A DNA stretch of 64,000 nt from Scoparia ambigualis (lineage: Eukaryota > Arthropoda > Insecta > Lepidoptera > Crambidae), in the NCBI GenBank assembly GCA_963921215.1, contig OY992528.1, positions 20,296,501-20,360,500 of the forward strand, read 5' to 3'. The position numbers were made by a program, and so were the translations under genes. Below are positions 1 to 13,415 of this stretch, piece after piece. Position 1 is the stretch's first letter; each line of letters opens with the position of its first letter. The notes beneath the pieces are model-generated. The model saw nothing but the letters and a program-made list of their open reading frames with translations. It had not been told where the DNA came from and searched no databases.

Positions 1-138
1 TAGCTTTTCCATGTCTTTCTTCATTTTTTCCTCATCTTTCTTTATCTTTTCCTCGTCTTTCTTTATCTTTTCTTCGTCTGCATCAAACTGTTCCGAGCAG
101 TTCGGCTGTTCAGGGATTTTCTTTTTATTATTTCCCAT
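1..138 (-). CDS. Exon 1 of array gene, cut by the left window edge (unit 0)
   Basis: The ATG is at 138 and the reading frame runs left through MGNNKKK, the NCSEQF segment and the first EEKIKKD heptads before the window ends. No break is visible in this part. Its exon 2 would lie outside the window. Confidence 0.8.
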   Translation of the reverse strand, partial: MGNNKKKIPEQPNCSEQFDADEEKIKKDEEKIKKDEEKMKKDMEKL

Positions 139-859
139 AATTTCACGAAACGTCCTGCCTGTCGCGACGCGTTCGAGTATTGTGCGAACAACTCAAAAGA
201 TATACTTATCCATATCTAATATACATATCTAACTGTATTATAAATAATATACTTTATCTATCAGTACATCGGTACATCGCATTTGATCTTGTTTTTATGG
301 CGATAGTTAATCATGACGCATTACGTAAATATGAAATATTAATCTACTGATTAAAAAGCAATTCCACTTTTACTAACTGTATCCCTTTGGCTATATACAA
401 AGCTGTATCCAATCTTAAATATTTTTCTATTATTTATAATCAAATTCCTTCAATAGCTTTTCCATCATTTATTTTTCGTTTTCTCTGTCAAGTTTTCAAA
501 ATCAATATTCCTTTTTGTGCAATATCAAAAAAAGATATACTTTTATACTTAACAAGGTTTTCTTAATTTGGTTCTGTAACATTCTTCTCTTCGCTGCGGA
601 GCGGCATTAAGAGGAAACACTACGTCGAAGTGGCATGCAAAATTCTCATACAAAACACAGAAAAACGACGTTTCGTAGTCCTCTAGCTTGTTTCCTCCGT
701 CAGAACTGGACAAATTTTGGTTACTTTTTCAGCATCGGTTAAAGAAAGAGATTTTCTGTCTGTATGTTTGATTTTATTTTAAACCAGTCACTTAATGTTT
801 CTGAAGACGCCTTAAAACGGAGTGATTTCGCTAAATTTTGAAGGCTTGTGGTTATTAAA

Positions 860-2229
860 TTAATGAATTAATGCAAAAAAAATCAAACAACGAGCTATCT
901 TATCTGTCAGATTAGAGCCGAAAAGTGTCTCGTCTCTACGTGTGTCTTCGAGGACCGAAGTTAAAATATTATCCCGTTTTATTACCGGTATGTTCTTTAT
1001 AAGGGTAACCCGGTTTTCTGTCAAGACGTAGTGGAGGTCGGCGAGAATATTGTATCCCTCGAGCATGACCATGATATGATTGATGTAACTTTCATCACCT
1101 ACATTAAAATTCAGCAGCTCCGTTAAGGCTTTACTGATGGCTGCCAGGCCGATGCCCAGCTGATGCTGCTGTTCCTTGATACGATGGTCAACAAGTGCTT
1201 TGAAATGTCGCAATATGTAACGAACTCCCTCGTTCAGAGTGGGTGCCTCTAAGAGTTTTAGGTTTTCGGGAATCTTGTATTTGACCATAAGTGATTCCTT
1301 TTGGTTCTCATCCATGCCTTCAATAAGAATCGACTCTCTCTTTTTTTAAGCTCGGGGAGTACATTCGGCCCATATTCTGTTTTGCCGATGTTTCTAAAAG
1401 CCTCTTTCACCATGGGGGGGAGCGTGGACTCGTCATCCTGAATTTCTACGGGTGGAGGAATTGCTGCAGGATTTGGGTCAGCTCTCTGGACTGGCGGAGT
1501 AGGCTGGTGTTCCGCGGGTGGCGGCGAGTGGCCTGGATGCGATTGGCTGCTCTGTTCTTCACCATTTTGATGCTTTTCTTCGCGAATACCGAAAAACAAT
1601 GATACATTTATAGGAACTTTTTAGGTTTAAATGTACATACATATAATCACGACTATTAACCAAAAAGGGTTAGTCAGAGACTAGGCAATGAGGACAGCAA
1701 AAGCAATTTGCAATTCTCTGCCATAGACCACTTTTCCAAACCAATATTGTCGCTAGGTATTTTATTAAAAAATGTTTGTTTACGTAATTTGTAGCTTGTC
1801 GTGAAGGCGACCTTAAGTTAAAACATATTTTTTTGAGAAAATGACGTATTTATCGGCAAGCTACTATCTTTATCCAAAAATAAATCTACGAGAATTGCTA
1901 CTTAAAGAGTTTCATAAAAACATATTTATAAAAGCAGTGACTCGCATCTACTGTATAAATTATCATATAACGCGAGGCGAGAACAATAATTAAATAATTG
2001 ATAAAACTCACTTTGAATTTCCTTTTCGCGTAATTCCTTTTTTTTTCCTTAGATTTTCCTTGTCTTTCTTTATCTTTTCCTCGTTTTTCTTTAGCTTTTC
2101 CATGTCTTTCTTCATTTTTTCCTCATCTTTCTTTATCTTTTCCTCGTCTTTCTTTATCTTTTCTTCGTCTGCATCAAACTGTTCCGAGCAGTTCGGCTGT
2201 TCAGGGATTTTCTTTTTATTATTTCCCAT
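860..2229 (-). pseudogene. Array gene unit 1, broken in both exons
   Basis: Exon 1 is 2012-2229 and exon 2 is 860-1616. Exon 1 carries nine T (plus strand) where other units have eight, near 2038-2046. This adds a base, changes the coiled-coil end to a GITRKG tail and puts exon 1 out of phase with exon 2. Exon 2 also has the A7 run (1341-1347) that shifts its frame. This is the only unit with both lesions. Confidence 0.8.
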
Positions 2230-2950
2230 AATTTCACGAAACGTCCTGCCTGTCGCGACGCGTTCGAGTATTGTGCGAACAACTCAAAAGATATACTTAT
2301 CCATATCTAATATACATATCTAACTGTATTATAAATAATATACTTTATCTATCAGTACATCGGTACATCGCATTTGATCTTGTTTTTATGGCGATAGTTA
2401 ATCATGACGCATTACGTAAATATGAAATATTAATCTACTGATTAAAAAGCAATTCCACTTTTACTAACTGTATCCCTTTGGCTATATACAAAGCTGTATC
2501 CAATCTTAAATATTTTTCTATTATTTATAATCAAATTCCTTCAATAGCTTTTCCATCATTTATTTTTCGTTTTCTCTGTCAAGTTTTCAAAATCAATATT
2601 CCTTTTTGTGCAATATCAAAAAAAGATATACTTTTATACTTAACAAGGTTTTCTTAATTTGGTTCTGTAACATTCTTCTCTTCGCTGCGGAGCGGCATTA
2701 AGAGGAAACACTACGTCGAAGTGGCATGCAAAATTCTCATACAAAACACAGAAAAACGACGTTTCGTAGTCCTCTAGCTTGTTTCCTCCGTCAGAACTGG
2801 ACAAATTTTGGTTACTTTTTCAGCATCGGTTAAAGAAAGAGATTTTCTGTCTGTATGTTTGATTTTATTTTAAACCAGTCACTTAATGTTTCTGAAGACG
2901 CCTTAAAACGGAGTGATTTCGCTAAATTTTGAAGGCTTCTGGTTATTAAA

Positions 2951-4319
2951 TTAATGAATTAATGCAAAAAAAATCAAACAACGAGCTATCTTATCTGTCA
3001 GATTAGAGCCGAAAAGTGTCTCGTCTCTACGTGTGTCTTCGAGGACCGAAGTTAAAATATTATCCCGTTTTATTACCGGTATGTTCTTTATAAGGGTAAC
3101 CCGGTTTTCTGTCAAGACGTAGTGGAGGTCGGCGAGAATATTGTATCCCTCGAGCATGACCATGATATGATTGATGTAACTTTCATCACCTACATTAAAA
3201 TTCAGCAGCTCCGTTAAGGCTTTACTGATGGCTGCCAGGCCGATGCCCAGCTGATGCTGCTGTTCCTTGATACGATGGTCAACAAGTGCTTTGAAATGTC
3301 GCAATATGTAACGAACTCCCTCGTTCAGAGTGGGTGCCTCTAAGAGTTTTAGGTTTTCGGGAATCTTGTATTTGACCATAAGTGATTCCTTTTGGTTCTC
3401 ATCCATGCCTTCAATAAGAATCGACTCTCTCTTTTTTTAAGCTCGGGGAGTACATTCGGCCCATATTCTGTTTTGCCGATGTTTCTAAAAGCCTCTTTCA
3501 CCATGGGGGGGAGCGTGGACTCGTCATCCTGAATTTCTACGGGTGGAGGAATTGCTGCAGGATTTGGGTCAGCTCTCTGGACTGGCGGAGTAGGCTGGTG
3601 TTCCGCGGGTGGCGGCGAGTGGCCTGGATGCGATTGGCTGCTCTGTTCTTCACCATTTTGATGCTTTTCTTCGCGAATACCGAAAAACAATGATACATTT
3701 ATAGGAACTTTTTAGGTTTAAATGTACATACATATAATCACGACTATTAACCAAAAAGGGTTAGTCAGAGACTAGGCAATGAGGACAGCAAAAGCAATTT
3801 GCAATTCTCTGCCATAGACCACTTTTCCAAACCAATATTGTCGCTAGGTATTTTATTAAAAAATGTTTGTTTACGTAATTTGTAGCTTGTCGTGAAGGCG
3901 ACCTTAAGTTAAAACATATTTTTTTGAGAAAATGACGTATTTATCGGCAAGCTACTATCTTTATCCAAAAATAAATCTACGAGAATTGCTACTTAAAGAG
4001 TTTCATAAAAACATATTTATAAAAGCAGTGACTCGCATCTACTGTATGAATTATCATATAACGCGAGGCGAGAACAATAATTAAATAATTGATAAAACTC
4101 ACTTTGAATTTCCTTTTCGCGTAATTCCTTTTTTTTCCTTAGATTTTCCTTGTCTTTCTTTATCTTTTCCTCGTTTTTCTTTAGCTTTTCCATGTCTTTC
4201 TTCATTTTTTCCTCATCTTTCTTTATCTTTTCCTCGTCTTTCTTTATCTTTTTTTCGTCTGCATCAAACTGTTCCGAGCAGTTCGGCTGTTCAGGGATTT
4301 TCTTTTTATTATTTCCCAT
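2951..4319 (-). pseudogene. Array gene unit 2, exon 2 frameshifted
   Basis: Exon 1 is 4103-4319 and exon 2 is 2951-3707. Exon 1 is open and in phase, and carries the E23K variant (ADEKK instead of ADEEK) also seen in units 21, 22, 23 and 25. The A7 run at 3432-3438 shifts exon 2, so translation would stop after a basic tail ending RFPKT, giving about 191 residues. The remaining 151 codons stay open in the next frame. Confidence 0.8.
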
Positions 4320-5039
4320 AATTTCACGAAACGTCCTGCCTGTCGCGACGCGTTCGAGTATTGTGCGAACAACTCAAAAGATATACTTATCCATATCTAA
4401 TATACATATCTAACTGTATTATAAATAATATACTTTATCTATCAGTACATCGGTACATCGCATTTGATCTTGTTTTTATGGCGATAGTTAATCATGACGC
4501 ATTACGTAAATATGAAATATTAATCTACTGATTAAAAAGCAATTCCACTTTTACTAACTGTATCCCTTTGGCTATATACAAAGCTGTATCCAATCTTAAA
4601 TATTTTTCTATTATTTATAATCAAATTCCTTCAATAGCTTTTCCATCATTTATTTTTCGTTTTCTCTGTCAAGTTTTCAAAATCAATATTCCTTTTTGTG
4701 CAATATCAAAAAAGATATACTTTTATACTTAACAAGGTTTTCTTAATTTGGTTCTGTAACATTCTTCTCTTCGCTGCGGAGCGGCATTAAGAGGAAACAC
4801 TACGTCGAAGTGGCATGCAAAATTCTCATACAAAACACAGAAAAACGACGTTTCGTAGTCCTCTAGCTTGTTTCCTCCGTCAGAACTGGACAAATTTTGG
4901 TTACTTTTTCAGCATCGGTTAAAGAAAGAGATTTTCTGTCTGTATGTTTGATTTTATTTTAAACCAGTCACTTAATGTTTCTGAAGACGCCTTAAAACGG
5001 AGTGATTTCGCTAAATTTTGAAGGCTTCTGGTTATTAAA

Positions 5040-6408
5040 TTAATGAATTAATGCAAAAAAAATCAAACAACGAGCTATCTTATCTGTCAGATTAGAGCCG
5101 AAAAGTGTCTCGTCTCTACGTGTGTCTTCGAGGACCGAAGTTAAAATATTATCCCGTTTTATTACCGGTATGTTCTTTATAAGGGTAACCCGGTTTTCTG
5201 TCAAGACGTAGTGGAGGTCGGCGAGAATATTGTATCCCTCGAGCATGACCATGATATGATTGATGTAACTTTCATCACCTACATTAAAATTCAGCAGCTC
5301 CGTTAAGGCTTTACTGATGGCTGCCAGGCCGATGCCCAGCTGATGCTGCTGTTCCTTGATACGATGGTCAACAAGTGCTTTGAAATGTCGCAATATGTAA
5401 CGAACTCCCTCGTTCAGAGTGGGTGCCTCTAAGAGTTTTAGGTTTTCGGGAATCTTGTATTTGACCATAAGTGATTCCTTTTGGTTCTCATCCATGCCTT
5501 CAATAAGAATCGACTCTCTCTTTTTTTAAGCTCGGGGAGTACATTCGGCCCATATTCTGTTTTGCCGATGTTTCTAAAAGCCTCTTTCACCATGGGGGGG
5601 AGCGTGGACTCGTCATCCTGAATTTCTACGGGTGGAGGAATTGCTGCAGGATTTGGGTCAGCTCTCTGGACTGGCGGAGTAGGCTGGTGTTCCGTGGGTG
5701 GCGGCGAGTGGCCTGGATGCGATTGGCTGCTCTGTTCTTCACCATTTTGATGCTTTTCTTCGCGAATACCGAAAAACAATGATACATTTATAGGAACTTT
5801 TTAGGTTTAAATGTACATACATATAATCACGACTATTAACCAAAAAGGGTTAGTCAGAGACTAGGCAATGAGGACAGCAAAAGCAATTTGCAATTCTCTG
5901 CCATAGACCACTTTTCCAAACCAATATTGTCGCTAGGTATTTTATTAAAAAATGTTTGTTTACGTAATTTGTAGCTTGTCGTGAAGGCGACCTTAAGTTA
6001 AAACATATTTTTTTGAGAAAATGACGTATTTATCGGCAAGCTACTATCTTTATCCAAAAATAAATCTACGAGAATTGCTACTTAAAGAGTTTCATAAAAA
6101 CATATTTATAAAAGCAGTGACTCGCATCTACTGTATAAATTATCATATAACGCGAGGCGAGAACAATAATTAAATAATTGATAAAACTCACTTTGAATTT
6201 CCTTTTCGCGTAATTCCTTTTTTTTCCTTAGATTTTCCTTGTCTTTCTTTATCTTTTCCTCGTTTTTCTTTAGCTTTTCCATGTCTTTCTTCATTTTTTC
6301 CTCATCTTTCTTTATCTTTTCCTCGTCTTTCTTTATCTTTTCTTCGTCTGCATCAAACTGTTCCGAGCAGTTCGGCTGTTCAGGGATTTTCTTTTTATTA
6401 TTTCCCAT
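5040..6408 (-). pseudogene. Array gene unit 3, exon 2 frameshifted
   Basis: Exon 1 is 6192-6408 and exon 2 is 5040-5796. A proline-rich variant, PPPTEHQ instead of PPPAEHQ, is shared with units 9, 13 and 21. The A7 run is present, so only the coiled coil and proline-rich part would be read in frame. The spacer has one A fewer in the run near 4708-4714. Confidence 0.8.
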
Positions 6409-7129
6409 AATTTCACGAAACGTCCTGCCTGTCGCGACGCGTTCGAGTATTGTGCGAACAACTCAAAAGATATACTTATCCATATCTAATATACATATCT
6501 AACTGTATTATAAATAATATACTTTATCTATCAGTACATCGGTACATCGCATTTGATCTTGTTTTTATGGCGATAGTTAATCATGACGCATTACGTAAAT
6601 ATGAAATATTAATCTACTGATTAAAAAGCAATTCCACTTTTACTAACTGTATCCCTTTGGCTATATACAAAGCTGTATCCAATCTTAAATATTTTTCTAT
6701 TATTTATAATCAAATTCCTTCAATAGCTTTTCCATCATTTATTTTTCGTTTTCTCTGTCAAGTTTTCAAAATCAATATTCCTTTTTGTGCAATATCAAAA
6801 AAAGATATACTTTTATACTTAACAAGGTTTTCTTAATTTGGTTCTGTAACATTCTTCTCTTCGCTGCGGAGCGGCATTAAGAGGAAACACTACGTCGAAG
6901 TGGCATGCAAAATTCTCATACAAAACACAGAAAAACGACGTTTCGTAGTCCTCTAGCTTGTTTCCTCCGTCAGAACTGGACAAATTTTGGTTACTTTTTC
7001 AGCATCGGTTAAAGAAAGAGATTTTCTGTCTGTATGTTTGATTTTATTTTAAACCAGTCACTTAATGTTTCTGAAGACGCCTTAAAACGGAGTGATTTCG
7101 CTAAATTTTGAAGGCTTCTGGTTATTAAA

Positions 7130-8506
7130 TTAATGAATTAATGCAAAAAAAATCAAACAACGAGCTATCTTATCTGTCAGATTAGAGCCGAAAAGTGTCT
7201 CGTCTCTACGTGTGTCTTCGAGGACCGAAGTTAAAATATTATCCCGTTTTATTACCGGTATGTTCTTTATAAGGGTAACCCGGTTTTCTGTCAAGACGTA
7301 GTGGAGGTCGGCGAGAATATTGTATCCCTCGAGCATGACCATGATATGATTGATGTAACTTTCATCACCTACATTAAAATTCAGCAGCTCCGTTAAGGCT
7401 TTACTGATGGCTGCCAGGCCGATGCCCAGCTGATGCTGCTGTTCCTTGATACGATGGTCAACAAGTGCTTTGAAATGTCGCAATATGTAACGAACTCCCT
7501 CGTTCAGAGTGGGTGCCTCTAAGAGTTTTAGGTTTTCGGGAATCTTGTATTTGACCATAAGTGATTCCTTTTGGTTCTCATCCATGCCTTCAATAAGAAT
7601 CGACTCTCTCTTTTTTTAAGCTCGGGGAGTACATTCGGCCCATATTCTGTTTTGCTGATGTTTCTAAAAGCCTCTTTCACCATGGGGGGGAGCGTGGACT
7701 CGTCATCCTGAATTTCTACGGGTGGAGGAATTGCTGCAGAATTTGGGTCAGCTCTCTGGACTGGCGGAGTAGGCTGGTGTTCCGCGGGTGGCGGCGAGTG
7801 GCCTGGATGCGATTGGCTGCTCTGTTCTTCACCATTTTGATGCTTTTCTTCGCGAATACCGAAAAACAATGATACATTTATAGGAACTTTTTAGGTTTAA
7901 ATGTACATACATATAATCACGACTATTAACCAAAAAGGGTTAGTCAGAGACTAGGCAATGAGGACAGCAAAAGCAATTTGCAATTCTCTGCCATAGACCA
8001 CTTTTCCACTTTTCCAAACCAATATTGTCGCTAGGTATTTTATTAAAAAATGTTTGTTTACGTAATTTGTAGCTTGTCGTGAAGGCGACCTTAAGTTAAA
8101 ACATATTTTTTTGAGAAAATGACGTATTTATCGGCAAGCTACTATCTTTATCCAAAAATAAATCTACGAGAATTGCTACTTAAAGAGTTTCATAAAAACA
8201 TATTTATAAAAGCAGTGACTCGCATCTACTGTATGAATTATCATATAACGCGAGGCGAGAACAATAATTAAATAATTGATAAAACTCACTTTGAATTTCC
8301 TTTTCGCGTAATTCCTTTTTTTTCCTTAGATTTTCCTTGTCTTTCTTTATCTTTTCCTCGTTTTTCTTTAGCTTTTCCATGTCTTTCTTCATTTTTTCCT
8401 CATCTTTCTTTATCTTTTCCTCGTCTTTCTTTATCTTTTCTTCGTCTGCATCAAACTGTTCCGAGCAGTTCGGCTGTTCAGGGATTTTCTTTTTATTATT
8501 TCCCAT
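7130..8506 (-). pseudogene. Array gene unit 4, exon 2 frameshifted
   Basis: Exon 1 is 8290-8506 and exon 2 is 7130-7886. Variants are DPNSAAI (shared with units 10 and 14) and a private NISKTE (G to S). The intron is 403 bp because an 8-bp CTTTTCCA duplication is present near 8000-8016. The A7 run breaks exon 2. Confidence 0.8.
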
Positions 8507-9227
8507 AATTTCACGAAACGTCCTGCCTGTCGCGACGCGTTCGAGTATTGTGCGAACAACTCAAAAGATATACTTATCCATATCTAATATACATATCTAA
8601 CTGTATTATAAATAATATACTTTATCTATCAGTACATCGGTACATCGCATTTGATCTTGTTTTTATGGCGATAGTTAATCATGACGCATTACGTAAATAT
8701 GAAATATTAATCTACTGATTAAAAAGCAATTCCACTTTTACTAACTGTATCCCTTTGGCTATATACAAAGCTGTATCCAATCTTAAATATTTTTCTATTA
8801 TTTATAATCAAATTCCTTCAATAGCTTTTCCATCATTTATTTTTCGTTTTCTCTGTCAAGTTTTCAAAATCAATATTCCTTTTTGTGCAATATCAAAAAA
8901 AGATATACTTTTATACTTAACAAGGTTTTCTTAATTTGGTTCTGTAACATTCTTCTCTTCGCTGCGGAGCGGCATTAAGAGGAAACACTACGTCGAAGTG
9001 GCATGCAAAATTCTCATACAAAACACAGAAAAACGACGTTTCGTAGTCCTCTAGCTTGTTTCCTCCGTCAGAACTGGACAAATTTTGGTTACTTTTTCAG
9101 CATCGGTTAAAGAAAGAGATTTTCTGTCTGTATGTTTGATTTTATTTTAAACCAGTCACTTAATGTTTCTGAAGACGCCTTAAAACGGAGTGATTTGGCT
9201 AAATTTTGAAGGCTTCTGGTTATTAAA

Positions 9228-10604
9228 TTAATGAATTAATGCAAAAAAAATCAAACAACGAGCTATCTTATCTGTCAGATTAGAGCCGAAAAGTGTCTCG
9301 TCTCTACGTGTGTCTTCGAGGACCGAAGTTAAAATATTATCCCGTTTTATTACCGGTATGTTCTTTATAAGGGTAACCCGGTTTTCTGTCAAGACGTAGT
9401 GGAGGTCGGCGAGAATATTGTATCCCTCGAGCATGACCATGATATGATTGATGTAACTTTCATCACCTACATTAAAATTCAGCAGCTCCGTTAAGGCTTT
9501 ACTGATGGCTGCCAGGCCGATGCCCAGCTGATGCTGCTGTTCCTTGATACGATGGTCAACAAGTGCTTTGAAATGTCGCAATATGTAACGAACTCCCTCG
9601 TTCAGAGTGGGTGCCTCTAAGAGTTTTAGGTTTTCGGGAATCTTGTATTTGACCATAAGTGATTCCTTTTGGTTCTCATCCATGCCTTCAATAAGAATCG
9701 ACTCTCTCTTTTTTTAAGCTCGGGGAGTACATTCGGCCCATATTCTGTTTTGCCGATGTTTCTAAAAGCCTCTTTCACCATGGAGGGGAGCGTGGACTCG
9801 TCATCCTGAATTTCTACGGGTGGAGGAATTGCTGCAGGATTTGGGTCAGCTCTCTGGACTGGCGGAGTAGGCTGGTGTTCCGCGGGTGGCGGCGAGTGGC
9901 CTGGATGCGATTGGCTGCTCTGTTCTTCACCATTTTGATGCTTTTCTTCGCGAATACCGAAAAACAATGATACATTTATAGGAACTTTTTAGGTTTAAAT
10001 GTACATACATATAATCACGACTATTAACCAAAAAGGGTTAGTCAGAGACTAGGCAATGAGGACAGCAAAAGCAATTTGCAATTCTCTGCCATAGACCACT
10101 TTTCCACTTTTCCAAACCAATATTGTCGCTAGGTATTTTATTAAAAAATGTTTGTTTACGTAATTTGTAGCTTGTCGTGAAGGCGACCTTAAGTTAAAAC
10201 ATATTTTTTTGAGAAAATGACGTATTTATCGGCAAGCTACTATCTTTATCCAAAAATAAATCTACGAGAATTGCTACTTAAAGAGTTTCATAAAAACATA
10301 TTTATAAAAGCAGTGACTCGCATCTACTGTATGAATTATCATATAACGCGAGGCGAGAACAATAATTAAATAATTGATAAAACTCACTTTGAATTTCCTT
10401 TTCGCGTAATTCCTTTTTTTTCCTTAGATTTTCCTTGTCTTTCTTTATCTTTTCCTCGTTTTTCTTTAGCTTTTCCATGTCTTTCTTCATTTTTTCCTCA
10501 TCTTTCTTTATCTTTTCCTCGTCTTTCTTTATCTTTTCTTCGTCTGCATCAAACTGTTCCGAGCAGTTCGGCTGTTCAGGGATTTTCTTTTTATTATTTC
10601 CCAT
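9228..10604 (-). pseudogene. Array gene unit 5, exon 2 frameshifted
   Basis: Exon 1 is 10388-10604 and exon 2 is 9228-9984. The variant TLPSMVK (P to S) is shared only with unit 12, and both also have the 8-bp intron duplication, so these two are sister copies. The A7 run is present. Confidence 0.8.
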
Positions 10605-11325
10605 AATTTCACGAAACGTCCTGCCTGTCGCGACGCGTTCGAGTATTGTGCGAACAACTCAAAAGATATACTTATCCATATCTAATATACATATCTAACT
10701 GTATTATAAATAATATACTTTATCTATCAGTACATCGGTACATCGCATTTGATCTTGTTTTTATGGCGATAGTTAATCATGACGCATTACGTAAATATGA
10801 AATATTAATCTACTGATTAAAAAGCAATTCCACTTTTACTAACTGTATCCCTTTGGCTATATACAAAGCTGTATCCAATCTTAAATATTTTTCTATTATT
10901 TATAATCAAATTCCTTCAATAGCTTTTCCATCATTTATTTTTCGTTTTCTCTGTCAAGTTTTCAAAATCAATATTCCTTTTTGTGCAATATCAAAAAAAG
11001 ATATACTTTTATACTTAACAAGGTTTTCTTAATTTGGTCCTGTAACATTCTTCTCCTCGCTGCGGAGCGGCATTAAGAGGAAACACTACGTCGAAGTGGC
11101 ATGCAAAATTCTCATACAAAACACAGAAAAACGACGTTTCGTAGTCCTCTAGCTTGTTTCCTCCGTCAGAACTGGACAAATTTTGGTTACTTTTTCAGCA
11201 TCGGTTAAAGAAAGAGATTTTCTGTCTGTATGTTTGATTTTATTTTAAACCAGTCACTTAATGTTTCTGAAGACGCCTTAAAACGGAGTGATTTCGCTAA
11301 ATTTTGAAGGCTTCTGGTTATTAAA

Positions 11326-12694
11326 TTAATGAATTATTGCAAAAAAAATCAAACAACGAGCTATCTTATCTGTCAGATTAGAGCCGAAAAGTGTCTCGTC
11401 TCTACGTGTGTCTTCGAGGACCGAAGTTAAAATATTATCCCGTTTTATTACCGGTATGTTCTTTATAAGGGTAACCCGGTTTTCTGTCAAGACGTAGTGG
11501 AGGTCGGCGAGAATATTGTATCCCTCGAGCATGACCATGATATGATTGATGTAACTTTCATCACCTACATTAAAATTCAGCAGCTCCGTTAAGGCTTTAC
11601 TGATGGCTGCCAGGCCGATGCCCAGCTGATGCTGCTGTTCCTTGATACGATGGTCAACAAGTGCTTTGAAATGTCGCAATATGTAACGAACTCCCTCGTT
11701 CAGAGTGGGTGCCTCTAAGAGTTTTAGGTTTTCGGGAATCTTGTATTTGACCATAAGTGATTCCTTTTGGTTCTCATCCATGCCTTCAATAAGAATCGAC
11801 TCTCTCTTTTTTTAAGCTCGGGGAGTACATTCGGCCCATATTCTGTTTTGCCGATGTTTCTAAAAGCCTCTTTCACCATGGGGGGGAGCGTGGACTCGTC
11901 ATCCTGAATTTCTACGGGTGGAGGAATTGCTGCAGGATTTGGGTCAGCTCTCTGGACTGGCGGAGTAGGCTGGTGTTCCGCGGGTGGCGGCGAGTGGCCT
12001 GGATGCGTTTGGCTGCTCTGTTCTTCACCATTTTGATGCTTTTCTTCGCGAATACCGAAAAACAATGATACATTTATAGGAACTTTTTAGGTTTAAATGT
12101 ACATACATATAATCACGACTATTAACCAAAAAGGGTTAGTCAGAGACTAGGCAATGAGGACAGCAAAAGCAATTTGCAATTCTCTGCCATAGACCACTTT
12201 TCCAAACCAATATTGTCGCTAGGTATTTTATTAAAAAATGTTTGTTTACGTAATTTGTAGCTTGTCGTGAAGGCGACCTTAAGTTAAAACATATTTTTTT
12301 GAGAAAATGACGTATTTATCGGCAAGCTACTATCTTTATCCAAAAATAAATCTACGAGAATTGCTACTTAAAGAGTTTCATAAAAACATATTTATAAAAG
12401 CAGTGACTCGCATCTACTGTATAAATTATCATATAACGCGAGGCGAGAACAATAATTAAATAATTGATAAAACTCACTTTGAATTTCCTTTTCGCGTAAT
12501 TCCTTTTTTTTCCTTAGATTTTCCTTGTCTTTCTTTATCTTTTCCTCGTTTTTCTTTAGCTTTTCCATGTCTTTCTTCATTTTTTCCTCATCTTTCTTTA
12601 TCTTTTCCTCGTCTTTCTTTATCTTTTCTTCGTCTGCATCAAACTGTTCCGAGCAGTTCGGCTGTTCAGGGATTTTCTTTTTATTATTTCCCAT
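11326..12694 (-). pseudogene. Array gene unit 6, exon 2 frameshifted
   Basis: Exon 1 is 12478-12694 and exon 2 is 11326-12082. SSQTHPG and the C-terminal FFAIIH variant are shared only with unit 17. So are two spacer changes near 11038 and 11056. Units 6 and 17 are clearly copies of each other. The A7 run is present. Confidence 0.8.
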
Positions 12695-13328
12695 AATTTC
12701 ACGAAACGTCCTGCCTGTCGCGACGCGTTCGAGTATTGTGCGAACAACTCAAAAGATATACTTATCCATATCTAATATACATATCTAACTGTATTATAAA
12801 TAATATACTTTATCTATCAGTACATCGGTACATCGCATTTGATCTTGTTTTTATGGCGATAGTTAATCATGACGCATTACGTAAATATGAAATATTAATC
12901 TACTGATTAAAAAGCAATTCCACTTTTACTAACTGTATCCCTTTGGCTATATACAAAGCTGTATCCAATCTTAAATATTTTTCTATTATTTATAATCAAA
13001 TTCCTTCAATAGCTTTTCCATCATTTATTTTTCGTTTTCTCTGTCAAGTTTTCAAAATCAATATTCCTTTTTGTGCAATATCAAAAAAAGATATACTTTT
13101 ATACTTAACAAGGTTTTCTTAATTTGGTTCTGTAACATTCTTCTCTTCGCTGCGGAGCGGCATTAAGAGGAAACACTACGTCGAAGTGGCATGCAAAATT
13201 CTCATACAAAACACAGAAAAACGACGTTTCGTAGTCCTCTAGCTTGTTTCCTCCGTCAGAACTGGACAAATTTTGGTTACTTTTTCAGCATCGGTTAAAG
13301 AAAGAGTTTTTCTGTCTGTATGTTTGAT

Positions 13329-13334
13329 TTTATT
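13329..13334 (-). promoter_or_regulatory. Candidate poly(A) signal AATAAA of unit 7
   Basis: AATAAA on the minus strand lies about 80 nt after the TAA stop of exon 2. The same hexamer occurs at the same distance in the other array units, for example 773-778 in unit 1 and 2864-2869 in unit 2. No cleavage-site data support it. Confidence 0.45.
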
Positions 13335-13415
13335 TTAAACCAGTCACTTAATGTTTCTGAAGACGCCTTAAAACGGAGTGATTTGGCTAAATTTTGAAGG
13401 CTTCTGGTTATTAAA

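Noticed and set aside
2060..2323. Plus-strand 87-codon frame starting MSFFIFSS, repeated in every unit
   Set aside because: It is antisense to the heptad repeats; its F/I/S composition simply mirrors K/E codons, and it recurs only because the units are copies.
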